A DNA stretch of 64,000 nt, from positions 31,213 to 95,212 of the forward strand of contig NZ_JAQTTX010000001.1 of the NCBI RefSeq assembly GCF_028710545.1. The letters run 5' to 3'. How positions within the stretch are numbered: position 1 is the first letter of the stretch; each line of letters starts with the position of its first letter. Under the pieces are notes generated by a model that had not been told where the DNA came from, ran no database searches, and was given only the letters and a program-made list of their open reading frames with translations. Source of the stretch: Halothiobacillus sp. (GTDB lineage Bacteria > Pseudomonadota > Gammaproteobacteria > Halothiobacillales > Halothiobacillaceae). Positions 55,216 to 63,869 of the stretch are shown here, piece by piece. The position numbers and the translations under genes are program-made.

Positions 55216-56358
55216 ATGCAAGTTGGTGAAGCCATCTATCTCGACTATCAAGCCGCAACTCCATTGGATGAGCGCGTACTAAGTGTGATGCAGGCCGCAG
55301 CAGTGACGCACTTTGCCAACCCGCATGCAGCTGATCACGCTCTCGGATGGAGAGCTGCTGCCGCCATTGAGGTCTCGGCTTCACATGTCGCTACACTTTT
55401 TGGGCTTCAGGGGGGGGATGTGACGTTCACGTCCGGTGCGAGCGAGGCGAATTTGATGGCGATTCAGGCAGCAAAGGCAATCTCAGTCTGCACGGGGCGC
55501 AGGGAAGTCCTGATTGGCGCGGCGGATCATAGTTCCATCCGAAATGAAGCTAACAATAGCGGCCTGACAGTGAAGTACATTCCTCTAGACAAGCGAGGAG
55601 CCCCGGATCCGAATCACTTGCGCTTGATGATTAGCGATGACACAGCCCTTGTTTCTGTCGTCGGTGTCAACAATGAGAATGGAGCTGTGGCGGATCTCGA
55701 TACGATCTCCACGCTCTGCAAAAATCACGGGGTTCTGTTCCATGTGGATCTTGCTCAAGCCCCACTTGCGTTGGATATCGATCTTCTTGAACTAGACATC
55801 CCATTCGCAACGATTTCTGCTCACAAAATCTACGGCCCCAAAGGAGTTGGTGCATTTCTGATTGGACCCGGTGCAGCAGAGTTTGTCCAGCCTGTTCTGA
55901 TTGGTGCAGGGCAACAAGGAGGGCGGCGTGGAGGAACGATGCCAACAGAGCTGATTATGGGCTTTGGCGAGGCATGTCGTCTTGTTTTACAACATGGGCA
56001 TGACGAGCGTGCATATGTTGCTGATATTCGAGATCAATTTATTCGTGGCCTCGAAGAGAAGAAAGTCGCTCATTTAGTCGGAGCGCGCGATTGTAGGCAT
56101 CCGGGGAATGCTCTGATGCGTTTTCCGGGGTGCAACGCTGCTGATCTGCTTATGCGATTGCAGCCATATATTGCGGCCTCAACGCAATCAGCATGTTCGT
56201 CTGGAACAATGGGACCGTCCCATGTTTTGCGGGCCATGGGTTACGACCATGTTTTTGCATCCGAATGTGTTCGTTTCAGCTTTGGAAGGTTTTCAGATCA
56301 GGATCAAATTGAGCGTGCAGTTTCAATGATTGCCAGTGCGGTGAGCGTTGGTTCTTGA
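55216..56358 (+). CDS. sspA: Cysteine desulfurase, SspA-type
   Basis: SspA/DndA-type desulfurases take sulfur from cysteine for DNA phosphorothioation. The 380 residues show the class V aminotransferase fold: YLDYQAATPLD at the start, FTSGASEANLMA, the PLP lysine Lys204 (SAHKIYGPKG) and the catalytic Cys327 in the mobile loop SACSSGTMGPSHV. It is divergent from sspBCD as in described Ssp loci. A general IscS role is less likely because no iscU or iscR is nearby. Confidence 0.88.
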   Translation: MQVGEAIYLDYQAATPLDERVLSVMQAAAVTHFANPHAADHALGWRAAAAIEVSASHVATLFGLQGGDVTFTSGASEANLMAIQAAKAISVCTGRREVLIGAADHSSIRNEANNSGLTVKYIPLDKRGAPDPNHLRLMISDDTALVSVVGVNNENGAVADLDTISTLCKNHGVLFHVDLAQAPLALDIDLLELDIPFATISAHKIYGPKGVGAFLIGPGAAEFVQPVLIGAGQQGGRRGGTMPTELIMGFGEACRLVLQHGHDERAYVADIRDQFIRGLEEKKVAHLVGARDCRHPGNALMRFPGCNAADLLMRLQPYIAASTQSACSSGTMGPSHVLRAMGYDHVFASECVRFSFGRFSDQDQIERAVSMIASAVSVGS

Positions 56359-56513
56359 TCCGCCCCTTTTATGGCCGCATAAGTGTGAAGGTTAGGTAGA
56401 GAAAACTGGGGGTCAGGAAAACACCCCGTGTTCTTGACGAACGATAAAGTTTAGTACTTGCTTTTTCCCTTTCGACGCCTCCGCGACTTTATACGTGATC
56501 ACCTCAGACTGCT
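56359..56513. other. Gap between sspA and the recombinase module
   Basis: sspA and the recombinase module converge here. No clear hairpin terminator is visible and no gene is present. Confidence 0.5.
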
Positions 56514-56942
56514 TCACTTCACTCTCCTCGGCCGCGCATTTAAGGTCTCCTCGGGTCTTCGATGAACGAGCGCCTCCAGATCCAGGTTCGGGATTGACCG
56601 TGCATTTGCCAGCATCCTTTCGATCATCCGCAACTGTTCGGCATTGTTTTTGGTGAGGACTTCAATTTCAGCCTCAAGTCTTTCGATCCGTTCGACCAGC
56701 TTGACCTCAGACGCGGTGATCTTCGTGTAGAGGGGCGGGGTGGCTCCACGCAGTTGAGCCTTCCGTTTCTTGTAGCAAGCATTAATGCCTGTGTAGCTGG
56801 AAAGTGTTTGCCGAGTCGTTTTGACCCCGACTTCTAGTTCCACACGTGTAACCAGCGCTTCCCATGTCAGCTTGCCGGTCCATTTTGTGAGCATGATCTC
56901 GATCCGGCGCTGCTGTTGTGCAGATATCTTTGGTGGCACCAT
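56514..56942 (-). CDS. Small coiled-coil protein of the recombinase module (TnpC/GmtX-like)
   Basis: The 142-residue protein has an N-terminal DNA-binding-like helical part (LTWEALVTRVELEVGVKTTR) and a leucine-rich coiled coil (KLVERIERLEAEIEVLTKN). Its size, coiled coil and position as last gene resemble TnpC of Tn554 and GmtX of gamma-mobile-trio elements. The ATG at 56942 lies directly after the stop of the preceding recombinase. The exact family needs a profile search. Confidence 0.68.
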   Translation of the reverse strand: MVPPKISAQQQRRIEIMLTKWTGKLTWEALVTRVELEVGVKTTRQTLSSYTGINACYKKRKAQLRGATPPLYTKITASEVKLVERIERLEAEIEVLTKNNAEQLRMIERMLANARSIPNLDLEALVHRRPEETLNARPRRVK

Positions 56943-56943
56943 G

Positions 56944-59256
56944 TCAGACAGTCTCCTCTGATAGACCAAACGATGAAAGCAGGGCGCGCAGTTCAGGATT
57001 GGTGTTCGATGCCCTGTCGCTGGTTTGATTTGCAAGCAGACTCTGCAATGTGTCCTCAAAGTCCGGGATGAGGCATTGGGTTTTGCGGGTCTTTTTCATA
57101 CTTGCGTCAGTGAAGTGGAACTCGCTCGCCTTTGGTGAGTATCGAATCACCGTGCCGGGCTTGAGTGTCTTCATGAACTCAATCAGACTGGCCAGCACAT
57201 GCGTATTGCGCGAATGGATAACGAACCATCTTTGCATCGCGATCGAATTCGAAAGTCGCTGGTCATTTGATATCAACTCGAGTCTGGTGGCCTGGATCTC
57301 GTAGTCCTTCTCAAAAAACTGGAGTGTTTTGGTATCGCCAACAACGTGGCAAGCGGCCGAACACATGAAGCACTGGGACACAAAATCGTTTAGATACTCA
57401 CAGGGGTTTAGGTTGAGTTCCTGGGTGCAGACCCCTGTGGAAGTGATGGAGGCCGGCAAATTGGTTGCTTGCAGGATGGCTTCCTGTGCCACGACCTTGA
57501 TCTCCCTTTTGTCGTGCTCAGGCTTGCTCAACACCGCGCGCACCCGGCCTGTTTGCTCGTGATGAGTACTGTGGAGGTAGGTCTCGGTCTGCTCTTTGTC
57601 TTTCCGACCTGACCAGGTGGTAATAATTTCGCGTGGAATCTCGCTCAGTTCAGCGAGCGTATTGCCGAAGTGACGAAGGCTGTGTGCATTCACTCTCATC
57701 CCTTCAAAGCCAAACTCATCAAAGATAGAGATATTGGAACCAGATGAGCCAGTGAAGCGCGTTGTTACGTGTGAAGCAATAGCGCCTAGTGGTACTATGG
57801 CGTAAGGGCTCTGGGCTAGAGGTTTGCCACCAGAGCCGGAAGATTCAACGCGACCATACAGATGATGACCATGAAGGCAGAACAGGGCGTCGGTGAGCTT
57901 GATCTTGCCTTCGCCGTTAGAGTATGAATACGGAAACGAGGGTATGAGATGGGTCTTGACGTAACCTATCCAGTTGTCTTGCAACTCACCCAAGGTGATG
58001 ACCGACTTGTCCCCGCACCCCAGCGCCAGGAGTGCTTTCCCCCGAATTGACTGATAGTCAAATAAAAACGGGATGCTAGCGATTCCTGTGGCTGTTGTCG
58101 ATGTTGCCAAACGATCATCGTGCTGGAGTGAGTAAATTGGCTTTTCTTTGAAGCAAGCGCGATATCTGGGATGGTTATGCACCAATGAAGGGAGATCGAC
58201 TCCAGGCAAGATGATCGGCACACAGGCGTCCACAGGGTAGAGTCCTAGCGCATAGCCCAGAACGAACAGGTTGGGGGCCTCGTCAAATTTTAGGTGCCTC
58301 CGCCTGTCTTCCTGAACCTCGAAATCCCCAACCAATACCCCGAGACTTTGCTTCGGGTTCACATAGAATTTACACAATATTCGAGCCGGCTCGCAGATTA
58401 TGAAGAAGAAGTTGACCGCTCGATCCACCTCGTCGGCCAAGGCTGCGAGCACATGATTCCGATTGTCTTTGAAGCCTTTACTGCCCGCCCAATCCAAGTA
58501 ATGAACCGGTTTCCCTCCGCTCTCGCTGTAATTCTTTAGCCGCTGTTTGGGTAAAAGTGGGGTCTCGGCGGCTATGCGATTGGGCGCCGATAATCCAAGT
58601 AATCCGAAAGTGGCAACCAAGGCATTCATCATGTTGATTTGAATTTCTGTGCTCACCACGCCTCTTTGGTTGACAGGCTGGAATATCTCGTGATGTATTG
58701 CGCCAAGGGCGAGAATTGCCTCGATTTCGGGCAGTTTCTGTACCTTCGTGTCAAATTGTGCATGTCCCGTTCTGTCACGACAGTCATTTGAGTGAAGTCT
58801 AATAGGACGCATCAGCCCTTTTTCCGCACAGAATGCCAGAAATGGGTTTGAGCTTTCAGCCCTTTTCTTGCCCTGTAATTCAGCAATAGTGTCGCTGGTC
58901 TGCGAGTAGAGATCTCCTCGCATATTGCAAAGCAAATATCTGGCGTAGCTCACACGCGCCTGCCTCTCGTCTGCCGAGATTGGTGAGTTGTTTGTTTCGA
59001 TGATCCAAACTTTGATTAATTGGTCATACGGAGGGCGCAACGCAAACTCGGGTTTATTACCGGAATTTCCAGCTCCTTTTATTCCGTGCTTGCCACAGAG
59101 AAATCGGGTTTTTCGTCCTGTGTTCGGATCAATGTGAAACCAGATGAGGTCGTTCCATTGAGCCGCCTTATCATCCGGACCACGGAACTGGGGCAGTTCT
59201 TGGTTCTGATATTCCTCTACCAGACGCTCCAGTCGATCAAGGTACTTGTTTAGCAT
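56944..59256 (-). CDS. Large tyrosine-recombinase-type protein
   Basis: The 770-residue protein has C-terminal tyrosine-recombinase hallmarks: HSLRH in VNAHSLRHFGNTLAEL and a candidate nucleophile Tyr in TETYLHSTHH. A cysteine group (CFMCSAAC) follows, possibly a zinc site. The long N-terminal part is unassigned. The ATG at 59256 with AGAGG upstream overlaps the previous gene by 20 bp. It is a candidate for the GmtZ/VPA1269-type or TnpB-type integrase. Two further recombinases precede it, so the three may act jointly at the element ends. Confidence 0.75.
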   Translation of the reverse strand: MLNKYLDRLERLVEEYQNQELPQFRGPDDKAAQWNDLIWFHIDPNTGRKTRFLCGKHGIKGAGNSGNKPEFALRPPYDQLIKVWIIETNNSPISADERQARVSYARYLLCNMRGDLYSQTSDTIAELQGKKRAESSNPFLAFCAEKGLMRPIRLHSNDCRDRTGHAQFDTKVQKLPEIEAILALGAIHHEIFQPVNQRGVVSTEIQINMMNALVATFGLLGLSAPNRIAAETPLLPKQRLKNYSESGGKPVHYLDWAGSKGFKDNRNHVLAALADEVDRAVNFFFIICEPARILCKFYVNPKQSLGVLVGDFEVQEDRRRHLKFDEAPNLFVLGYALGLYPVDACVPIILPGVDLPSLVHNHPRYRACFKEKPIYSLQHDDRLATSTTATGIASIPFLFDYQSIRGKALLALGCGDKSVITLGELQDNWIGYVKTHLIPSFPYSYSNGEGKIKLTDALFCLHGHHLYGRVESSGSGGKPLAQSPYAIVPLGAIASHVTTRFTGSSGSNISIFDEFGFEGMRVNAHSLRHFGNTLAELSEIPREIITTWSGRKDKEQTETYLHSTHHEQTGRVRAVLSKPEHDKREIKVVAQEAILQATNLPASITSTGVCTQELNLNPCEYLNDFVSQCFMCSAACHVVGDTKTLQFFEKDYEIQATRLELISNDQRLSNSIAMQRWFVIHSRNTHVLASLIEFMKTLKPGTVIRYSPKASEFHFTDASMKKTRKTQCLIPDFEDTLQSLLANQTSDRASNTNPELRALLSSFGLSEETV

Positions 59257-60895
59257 CAATGCCTCTTTGCCTCGCGAGGATATCATCACAGACATTGATC
59301 GTTAGCTTGATCCACTCGATCTGTCGTTCCAGTCTCCTGATTGAGTTGATTTCCAGAGGATTGAAGAGATAAGTGCGATTCGCCTCAAGCTTGTCTTGGG
59401 CAACCTGTAGCTCGGCCCGGTGGTCTGCCTCCAGAATCGGCCTAAAGTTTGGGCATCCGTAGCACCCGAGTGGCCGTCCCAATAGCGTTTTGCACGTTTT
59501 GCATGCCCCCTTGTTTTTGGCTCCTCCGACTTCGTTGAAGTCGTGGCCAAAGATGGTTTCGTCGCCCTGTGGGGTCAAGGTGATCAAGCCCGAGAAAGCC
59601 CTCTTGAGAAATTCGTTGCCAAGGTAGTTGTCGTCGATCAAACGGCGCGAGTCGTAGTCTATGTCGACGTAATGCTTTGCGGCTGGCACAGTCACCCCCG
59701 TAATCCGCGCTAACTGCACGGCTGGCAAGCCCTGTTGAGCGCCGCGTGTCAGCACAGTGTGGCGAATTCGGTTGTTGCTCGCAGTACAGATTGCCGCCCT
59801 GTCAGATGGTACATCTAGTCTGAGTGTCAGACGGTGATCACTTGCGTGAAATAGGGTGGATACGGGGGTGAATGCATTTTTGAAGGTTTCAATGGAATGC
59901 ACTTCCCATCTAAAAAGTTCGATAACAGGAAACACTGGGACGTTATTTGCAATATGCAGAAGTTCTTCTTGTTCGATCTCTAGATCAGACGCTATAAAAA
60001 TCAAAGAAAGACCGCGTAGGCAAAATTGCTTGTACCGTATTAAAGCTAGCGATAGTTCTTCAGAGAGGTGGAGCGGGTGACGCTCGGGATGGCATCTACG
60101 GTGGGCGCTGCCCTTTTCCTTTGCATGGAACACACGCAGTTGGAGCGTCTGGGCTCCCAAGGTGCCAATTTCGTTCAGCGCGTTTATATCCTTGTCATTG
60201 AAGCTCGCTCCAGACGGGATCAGATCTGACCATTTGAGAATCGACAACTGGATGGGTCGCCTGACCGTGGCGAGCATCAATTTGTTCGCGACCACCGTGC
60301 GAACTTCGCTGAATTGCCGTGATTGATAGAACGACAGGTCGTTCTGTCGCAACCAATCAATCGAGGCTAACTTGTTGTTTACGAGTTTTGCGAGCGAATC
60401 GAACTCAAAGTTGCTGAGTGCCCCTTTGGCTGGATCGAGGCTGTTTCTATTTTCTTTATCCAGATGGTTCGTCGTGAAGTTGTGGTGGTCGGCGAAGCGC
60501 TTGTGGCCCAGCCTGTAAAGCGTCGAGAAGAACTGATTGATGCTTTTCTTGTGGTGAGTTGGTAACCCACTCCATTTCGCCTTGAGTTCGGCCAGAGTTG
60601 GGATACCTTCGGATACAAGAGTTTGCGTATTGCAGACCACGCCGTACGCCGTACTGGCGGCTTTCGTTCGGATGTAGTGTGTGTAGACGTCGACGATGAG
60701 GTGCCAGTCTTCATCCGGCATCACCGAGCTGTGAAGCCATGCAAGGGGAATGGTGTGTCCCCTGTGTTTCGTCGGCAGAATTTTCCATTCGTCGTCCATG
60801 ATGTTGATCTCTAAACCGGACTTCGCATTTATTACCTTCGCTCGCTTGTCTCTGGTCAGGAGTTCATTCCGGCGGACCTTGACGTTGTTCTTCAT
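59237..60895 (-). CDS. Second tyrosine-recombinase-type protein
   Basis: The 552-residue protein carries the first catalytic Arg region (ATVRRPIQLSILKWSDL), an IRHTVLTRGAQ block in place of HxxRH, and a candidate Tyr in AAKHYVDIDYD. A C-terminal cysteine-rich segment (CKTCKTLLGRPLGCYGC) looks like a zinc knuckle. The ATG at 60895 overlaps the stop of the first recombinase (ATGA). The His of the catalytic set is not in its usual place, so it may be a partner rather than an independent enzyme. Confidence 0.75.
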   Translation of the reverse strand: MKNNVKVRRNELLTRDKRAKVINAKSGLEINIMDDEWKILPTKHRGHTIPLAWLHSSVMPDEDWHLIVDVYTHYIRTKAASTAYGVVCNTQTLVSEGIPTLAELKAKWSGLPTHHKKSINQFFSTLYRLGHKRFADHHNFTTNHLDKENRNSLDPAKGALSNFEFDSLAKLVNNKLASIDWLRQNDLSFYQSRQFSEVRTVVANKLMLATVRRPIQLSILKWSDLIPSGASFNDKDINALNEIGTLGAQTLQLRVFHAKEKGSAHRRCHPERHPLHLSEELSLALIRYKQFCLRGLSLIFIASDLEIEQEELLHIANNVPVFPVIELFRWEVHSIETFKNAFTPVSTLFHASDHRLTLRLDVPSDRAAICTASNNRIRHTVLTRGAQQGLPAVQLARITGVTVPAAKHYVDIDYDSRRLIDDNYLGNEFLKRAFSGLITLTPQGDETIFGHDFNEVGGAKNKGACKTCKTLLGRPLGCYGCPNFRPILEADHRAELQVAQDKLEANRTYLFNPLEINSIRRLERQIEWIKLTINVCDDILARQRGIDAKQVP

Positions 60896-62133
60896 CTCTG
60901 CTCGTCCACTCTTTTCTGGTGAGCCGCTGAAATTTCACGTGCCTTCTGTGCTAGGCGTTTGTCGTTGTACGTTTCGCTCATGAGTGAATTTGCCACCCAT
61001 CCCATAGCGTACTTGCGAGCGTCCTCAAGCAATCGGTGGTCGATCCCCTGCTCTGTGCCCTCCTTATCAAAGATTTCATTCCATTTGTGTCTGAGGAGGT
61101 GTGGGTGAATGTAAAACCCAAGGGCATCCGAGAGTACGTGAAATACTCCGTTAATTGACCTCAATGAGAGGGGGTGGCCGAGGGTGCCGCGCGATCCCTT
61201 CTCGCTCAAAAAGATGAAGTCATTCTCATTTGAGCGGGGTACGACATTTCGCACATGGTCGATGTAGTACTTAATCTGACTCATAAGAATTGGAGAGATC
61301 GTTGCAAGGTGCGCTTTGGTCTTTTGGTTTGGCTTGTCAAGCCGTGGGTCAGTGGCATCAAAACCCGAGCGGTAGATTTTGATTTGGTCATAGCTTCCGT
61401 GGAAATGGCAATCAGAAATCTTGAGTTTTGCTAGCGCGCCACGCCTGATTCCCGACTGATATAAGATTGAGACGATCAGGTAGTTTCTGATCTTTGACCC
61501 TTTGAACGGGTTGTTTGGGGATGAAGGGAGAATCATCTCTAGTAATCGAACGAACACTTGGTCAGGGATGACAGACTCTGAAGCATCAGCCACTTGTTGA
61601 GACTTATTCCTGCTCAGACTGTCTTCATCAAGCTTTATCGCCCATTTTAACTTTTCGTGCCTGTCATTAATGGTCTGATTGACACTAAAGGGGTCGTGGC
61701 AATGTTCGAAGAGCCATTCAAGATACTGGCGCAGCCTTCTCAGTCTGCCTTGCTGAGTTTCATTTGAGACAGATACAAGTTGGCGAGCGTTGGCAGAAAT
61801 TGCATTTCGGAGTTGCTTATCTGAGACATCTGGAAGGGAAGCCACCGGGTCCAGCTCGCCACGTTTTTGGCTGGCAGCGGCTGTGTGGAACTGGAGATAC
61901 TCCTTGAGGCTGATTAGTTCACCAGACTTCACTCGCTGCACCATATCGATCCGTTTCTTCTGGAAGTGGTTCAGGACAAAGAGAAGCTCGTTCGCTTTCC
62001 TGAGTTGAGTGTTAAACGCCTGGCCAGTGAGTGTAGAAAGATAGGCGCTGGCGTAAGGGGATGCAGGGCAGTCCGCGTCATCAACAATCGTTACGAAGGG
62101 GATGCTGTTGAACTGGTATCTCTTGAGCTTCAT
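60892..62133 (-). CDS. First tyrosine recombinase of the element
   Basis: This 413-residue protein (from ATG 62133, MKLKRYQF) is the most canonical of the three: Arg in QSGIRRGALAKLK, HLLRH in YIHPHLLRHKWNEIF, and Tyr in MSETYNDKRLA. An in-frame non-ATG start at 62193 would extend it; no ribosome site decides. It is the gene nearest the right end, 155 bp from the junction, and probably the TnpA/GmtY-equivalent that cuts at the core sequence. Confidence 0.82.
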   Translation of the reverse strand: MKLKRYQFNSIPFVTIVDDADCPASPYASAYLSTLTGQAFNTQLRKANELLFVLNHFQKKRIDMVQRVKSGELISLKEYLQFHTAAASQKRGELDPVASLPDVSDKQLRNAISANARQLVSVSNETQQGRLRRLRQYLEWLFEHCHDPFSVNQTINDRHEKLKWAIKLDEDSLSRNKSQQVADASESVIPDQVFVRLLEMILPSSPNNPFKGSKIRNYLIVSILYQSGIRRGALAKLKISDCHFHGSYDQIKIYRSGFDATDPRLDKPNQKTKAHLATISPILMSQIKYYIDHVRNVVPRSNENDFIFLSEKGSRGTLGHPLSLRSINGVFHVLSDALGFYIHPHLLRHKWNEIFDKEGTEQGIDHRLLEDARKYAMGWVANSLMSETYNDKRLAQKAREISAAHQKRVDEQR

Positions 62134-62276
62134 TTTTGGCAAAAAATATTGGCAGATATTCTCTCTCCTGCTCACCATGGCCCGCAACCACAATTTGTCA
62201 ACTATGGGGCGTCTTGGCGCTTGAAAAAAATGACTTATTTAGTTTTTTGATGGGTATGATTGATTTACAAAAACAA

Positions 62277-62294
62277 TATAGCCTATATCTTGCC
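62277..62294. repeat. Right junction of the integrated element
   Basis: The element end reads inward on the minus strand ATATAGGCTATA (62277-62288). The flanking core is GGCAAG on the coding strand (62289-62294), two bases different from GGTAAA at the left junction. Confidence 0.8.
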
Positions 62295-62456
62295 ACCCGA
62301 GAGGCCAATCAGAATCCGGTCGCCCGGTCGGATCATCGAGAACTCGATCAGAGTCCGTGCGACGATGCGCTGAAGTTTCTTGCCGGGGCTAATCCAGGAC
62401 CAGATGGGTTCTGATGGCGTTGTCTGATCGGATTCGCGAAGGGAGGACGTGTTCAT
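62283..62456 (-). pseudogene. TtcA-like gene, 5' part of interrupted gene
   Basis: From ATG 62456 the frame encodes 55 host residues ending in RILIGLSGGK, then reads one codon into the element and stops at TAG (62283-62285). Joined to 30564-31211 the sequence reads LSGGK-DSLSLL, the uninterrupted PP-loop. N-terminal residues KLQRIVARTLIEFSMIRPGD fit the TtcA family. The promoter is to the right (62457-62557). This fragment proves the insertion site. Confidence 0.92.
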
Positions 62457-62557
62457 GAGTAACCGTGACGTGAAAACTTCTGCATTGTACGACAGCCGTG
62501 GATCAGCGCTAAGATGGTCGGAGTTCTGGCTCGGAAATTGGGCCGTTTCTTGAAAAC

Positions 62558-62768
62558 TAGTGTACTGTCTCGCTCTTGGAGGACTCCCTTCGGGCGAGCC
62601 GCTGGCCGATCATCTGCGGACTTCGTCAGCTCAATGCGAAGCAGGCGTAAGCCCGCGTTAGTGTTGCGCCCGCTTGCAAGGGGGGCGGCCCTTGCGGCGC
62701 GAGCGCGTCTTGCATCTAATCGGCCAGCGACTCGCTGAATGTGCCTCCAAGAGCGAAACAGTACACTA
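62558..62768. mobile_element. MITE-like element with 25-bp inverted ends and CTAG flanks
   Basis: The left end (62558-62582) starts TAGTGTACTGTCTCGCTC and the right end (62744-62768) is its inverted copy with one mismatch in 25. CTAG occurs at both outer edges (62557-62560 and 62766-62769), consistent with a 4-bp target duplication and an element of 205 bp. The interior is GC-rich and codes for no transposase. Confidence 0.85.
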
Positions 62769-62779
62769 GGAGCAAACCG

Positions 62780-63751
62780 ATGCGTGAACTCTATCCCGCG
62801 ATTGAACCTTTGGTAACGCACAGTATTCCCGTGGATGCACCGCATGTGCTGCATGTCGAGGAGTGTGGGCGGCTCAAGGGTATTCCCGTGGTGTTCCTGC
62901 ATGGCGGGCCCGGTGCCGGGTGCACGCCCGCCCATCGCCGTTTTTTCGATCCTGACCGTTATCGGATTATCCTGATCGACCAGCGTGGCGCAGGTCGTTC
63001 GACGCCGCACGCGCATCTGGACGGTAATACGACTCAAGCTTTGATCGCCGATCTTGAACTGGTGCGCCAGCATCTGAATATCGAGCGGTGGCTTGTATTT
63101 GGTGGTTCCTGGGGATCGACACTGGCACTGGCCTACGCCGCGGCCCACCCGGAACGCGTATTGGGATTGATATTGCGCGGAATTTTTCTTTGCCGCGATG
63201 AGGATGTTTCCTGGTTCTATCAGCGCGGTGCCGATCGTCTGTTTCCCGATTATTGGGCCGATTTCGTGGCACCGATTCCCGAAGACGAGCGCGGCGATCT
63301 GGTGGCGGCGTACCATCGTCGCCTAACGGGCAGTGATGAGTTGGCGCGGATGCAGGCGGCCCGCGCCTGGTCGACCTGGGAAGGGCGAACGGCGACACTC
63401 CTGAGCGATCCGGCAACGGTTGATTTCTTTGCGGATCCCCATCATGCGCTCGCGATCGCCCGGATCGAAAACCATTACTTTGTGCACGGCGCGTTCTTAC
63501 GCGAGCAACCCTTACTGGCGCAGGTTCATCGACTGGCGGCTATCGAAGGGGAAATCATCCACGGGCGTTACGATGTGGTCTGTCCTGTGGATCAGGCGTT
63601 TGCGCTGGCGGCGGCTTGGCCGAATGCCAGGTTGACGGTCGTGGAAGATGCGGGGCATGCCGCCAGTGAGCCGGGCATCACCGATGCACTGATTCGTGCG
63701 ACGGATCGGTTTGCGGAGCGTTTGGCGGGGCACCAGAACGGTCGGGGATAA
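62780..63751 (+). CDS. pip: Proline iminopeptidase
   Basis: This alpha/beta hydrolase releases N-terminal proline from peptides. The 323 residues have the oxyanion block HGGPGAGCTPAHRRFFDP, nucleophile Ser110 in GGSWGSTLALAYA, a late Asp in HGRYDVVCPV and His in EDAGHAASE. The ATG at 62780 is preceded by AGGAG, which starts at the very edge of the MITE-like element, so the element replaced the upstream region without touching the ribosome site. Confidence 0.93.
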   Translation: MRELYPAIEPLVTHSIPVDAPHVLHVEECGRLKGIPVVFLHGGPGAGCTPAHRRFFDPDRYRIILIDQRGAGRSTPHAHLDGNTTQALIADLELVRQHLNIERWLVFGGSWGSTLALAYAAAHPERVLGLILRGIFLCRDEDVSWFYQRGADRLFPDYWADFVAPIPEDERGDLVAAYHRRLTGSDELARMQAARAWSTWEGRTATLLSDPATVDFFADPHHALAIARIENHYFVHGAFLREQPLLAQVHRLAAIEGEIIHGRYDVVCPVDQAFALAAAWPNARLTVVEDAGHAASEPGITDALIRATDRFAERLAGHQNGRG

Positions 63752-63796
63752 ACGGCGGTCTTGCTGACCGCTGCCGTTTGATTTTTCGACAATAAA

Positions 63797-63818
63797 AAAC
63801 CCGCCATTCGGCGGGTTT
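63797..63818 (-). terminator. Intrinsic terminator of the SoxZ-like gene
   Basis: AAACCCGCC, loop ATTC and GGCGGGTTT form a 9-bp stem; on the minus strand six T follow. On the plus strand only three T follow, so it mainly serves the leftward transcript and perhaps also pip. Confidence 0.82.
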
Positions 63819-63869
63819 GCATGCTTGCGGAGACGGTATGAGACCGTCACCCGTCACAAAGACTGCTAA

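Larger units (their letters stand above)
31212..62288. mobile_element. 31-kb integrative element inserted in a ttcA-like gene
   Basis: Both borders are defined by the split PP-loop gene, whose halves join in frame (LSGGK from the right side, GKDSLSLL from the left). The ends are imperfect 12-bp inverted repeats and the flanking cores are GGTAAA and GGCAAG. The element carries a complete ttcA next to the left border, a multi-recombinase module next to the right border, and defence-type cargo between. Base composition is patchy: AT-rich at 31212-34880, higher GC in the hsd locus, intermediate elsewhere. This suggests cargo gathered from several sources. Confidence 0.88.

Noticed and set aside
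43023..56358. Dnd, BREX or DISARM interpretation of the cassette
   Set aside because: DndB, DndD and DndE, PglZ/BrxC-methylase pairs and DISARM helicase-methylase genes are missing, while DUF4007 plus a divergent desulfurase fits Ssp.
31212..62288. Integration into a tRNA gene with a normal attL/attR repeat
   Set aside because: No tRNA-like cloverleaf occurs at either border; the borders fall in a protein gene with only a 6-base related core.
62453..63316. A 287-codon frame antisense to pip
   Set aside because: Its translation is low-complexity and Arg-rich, and it crosses the MITE-like element; pip is clear on the plus strand.
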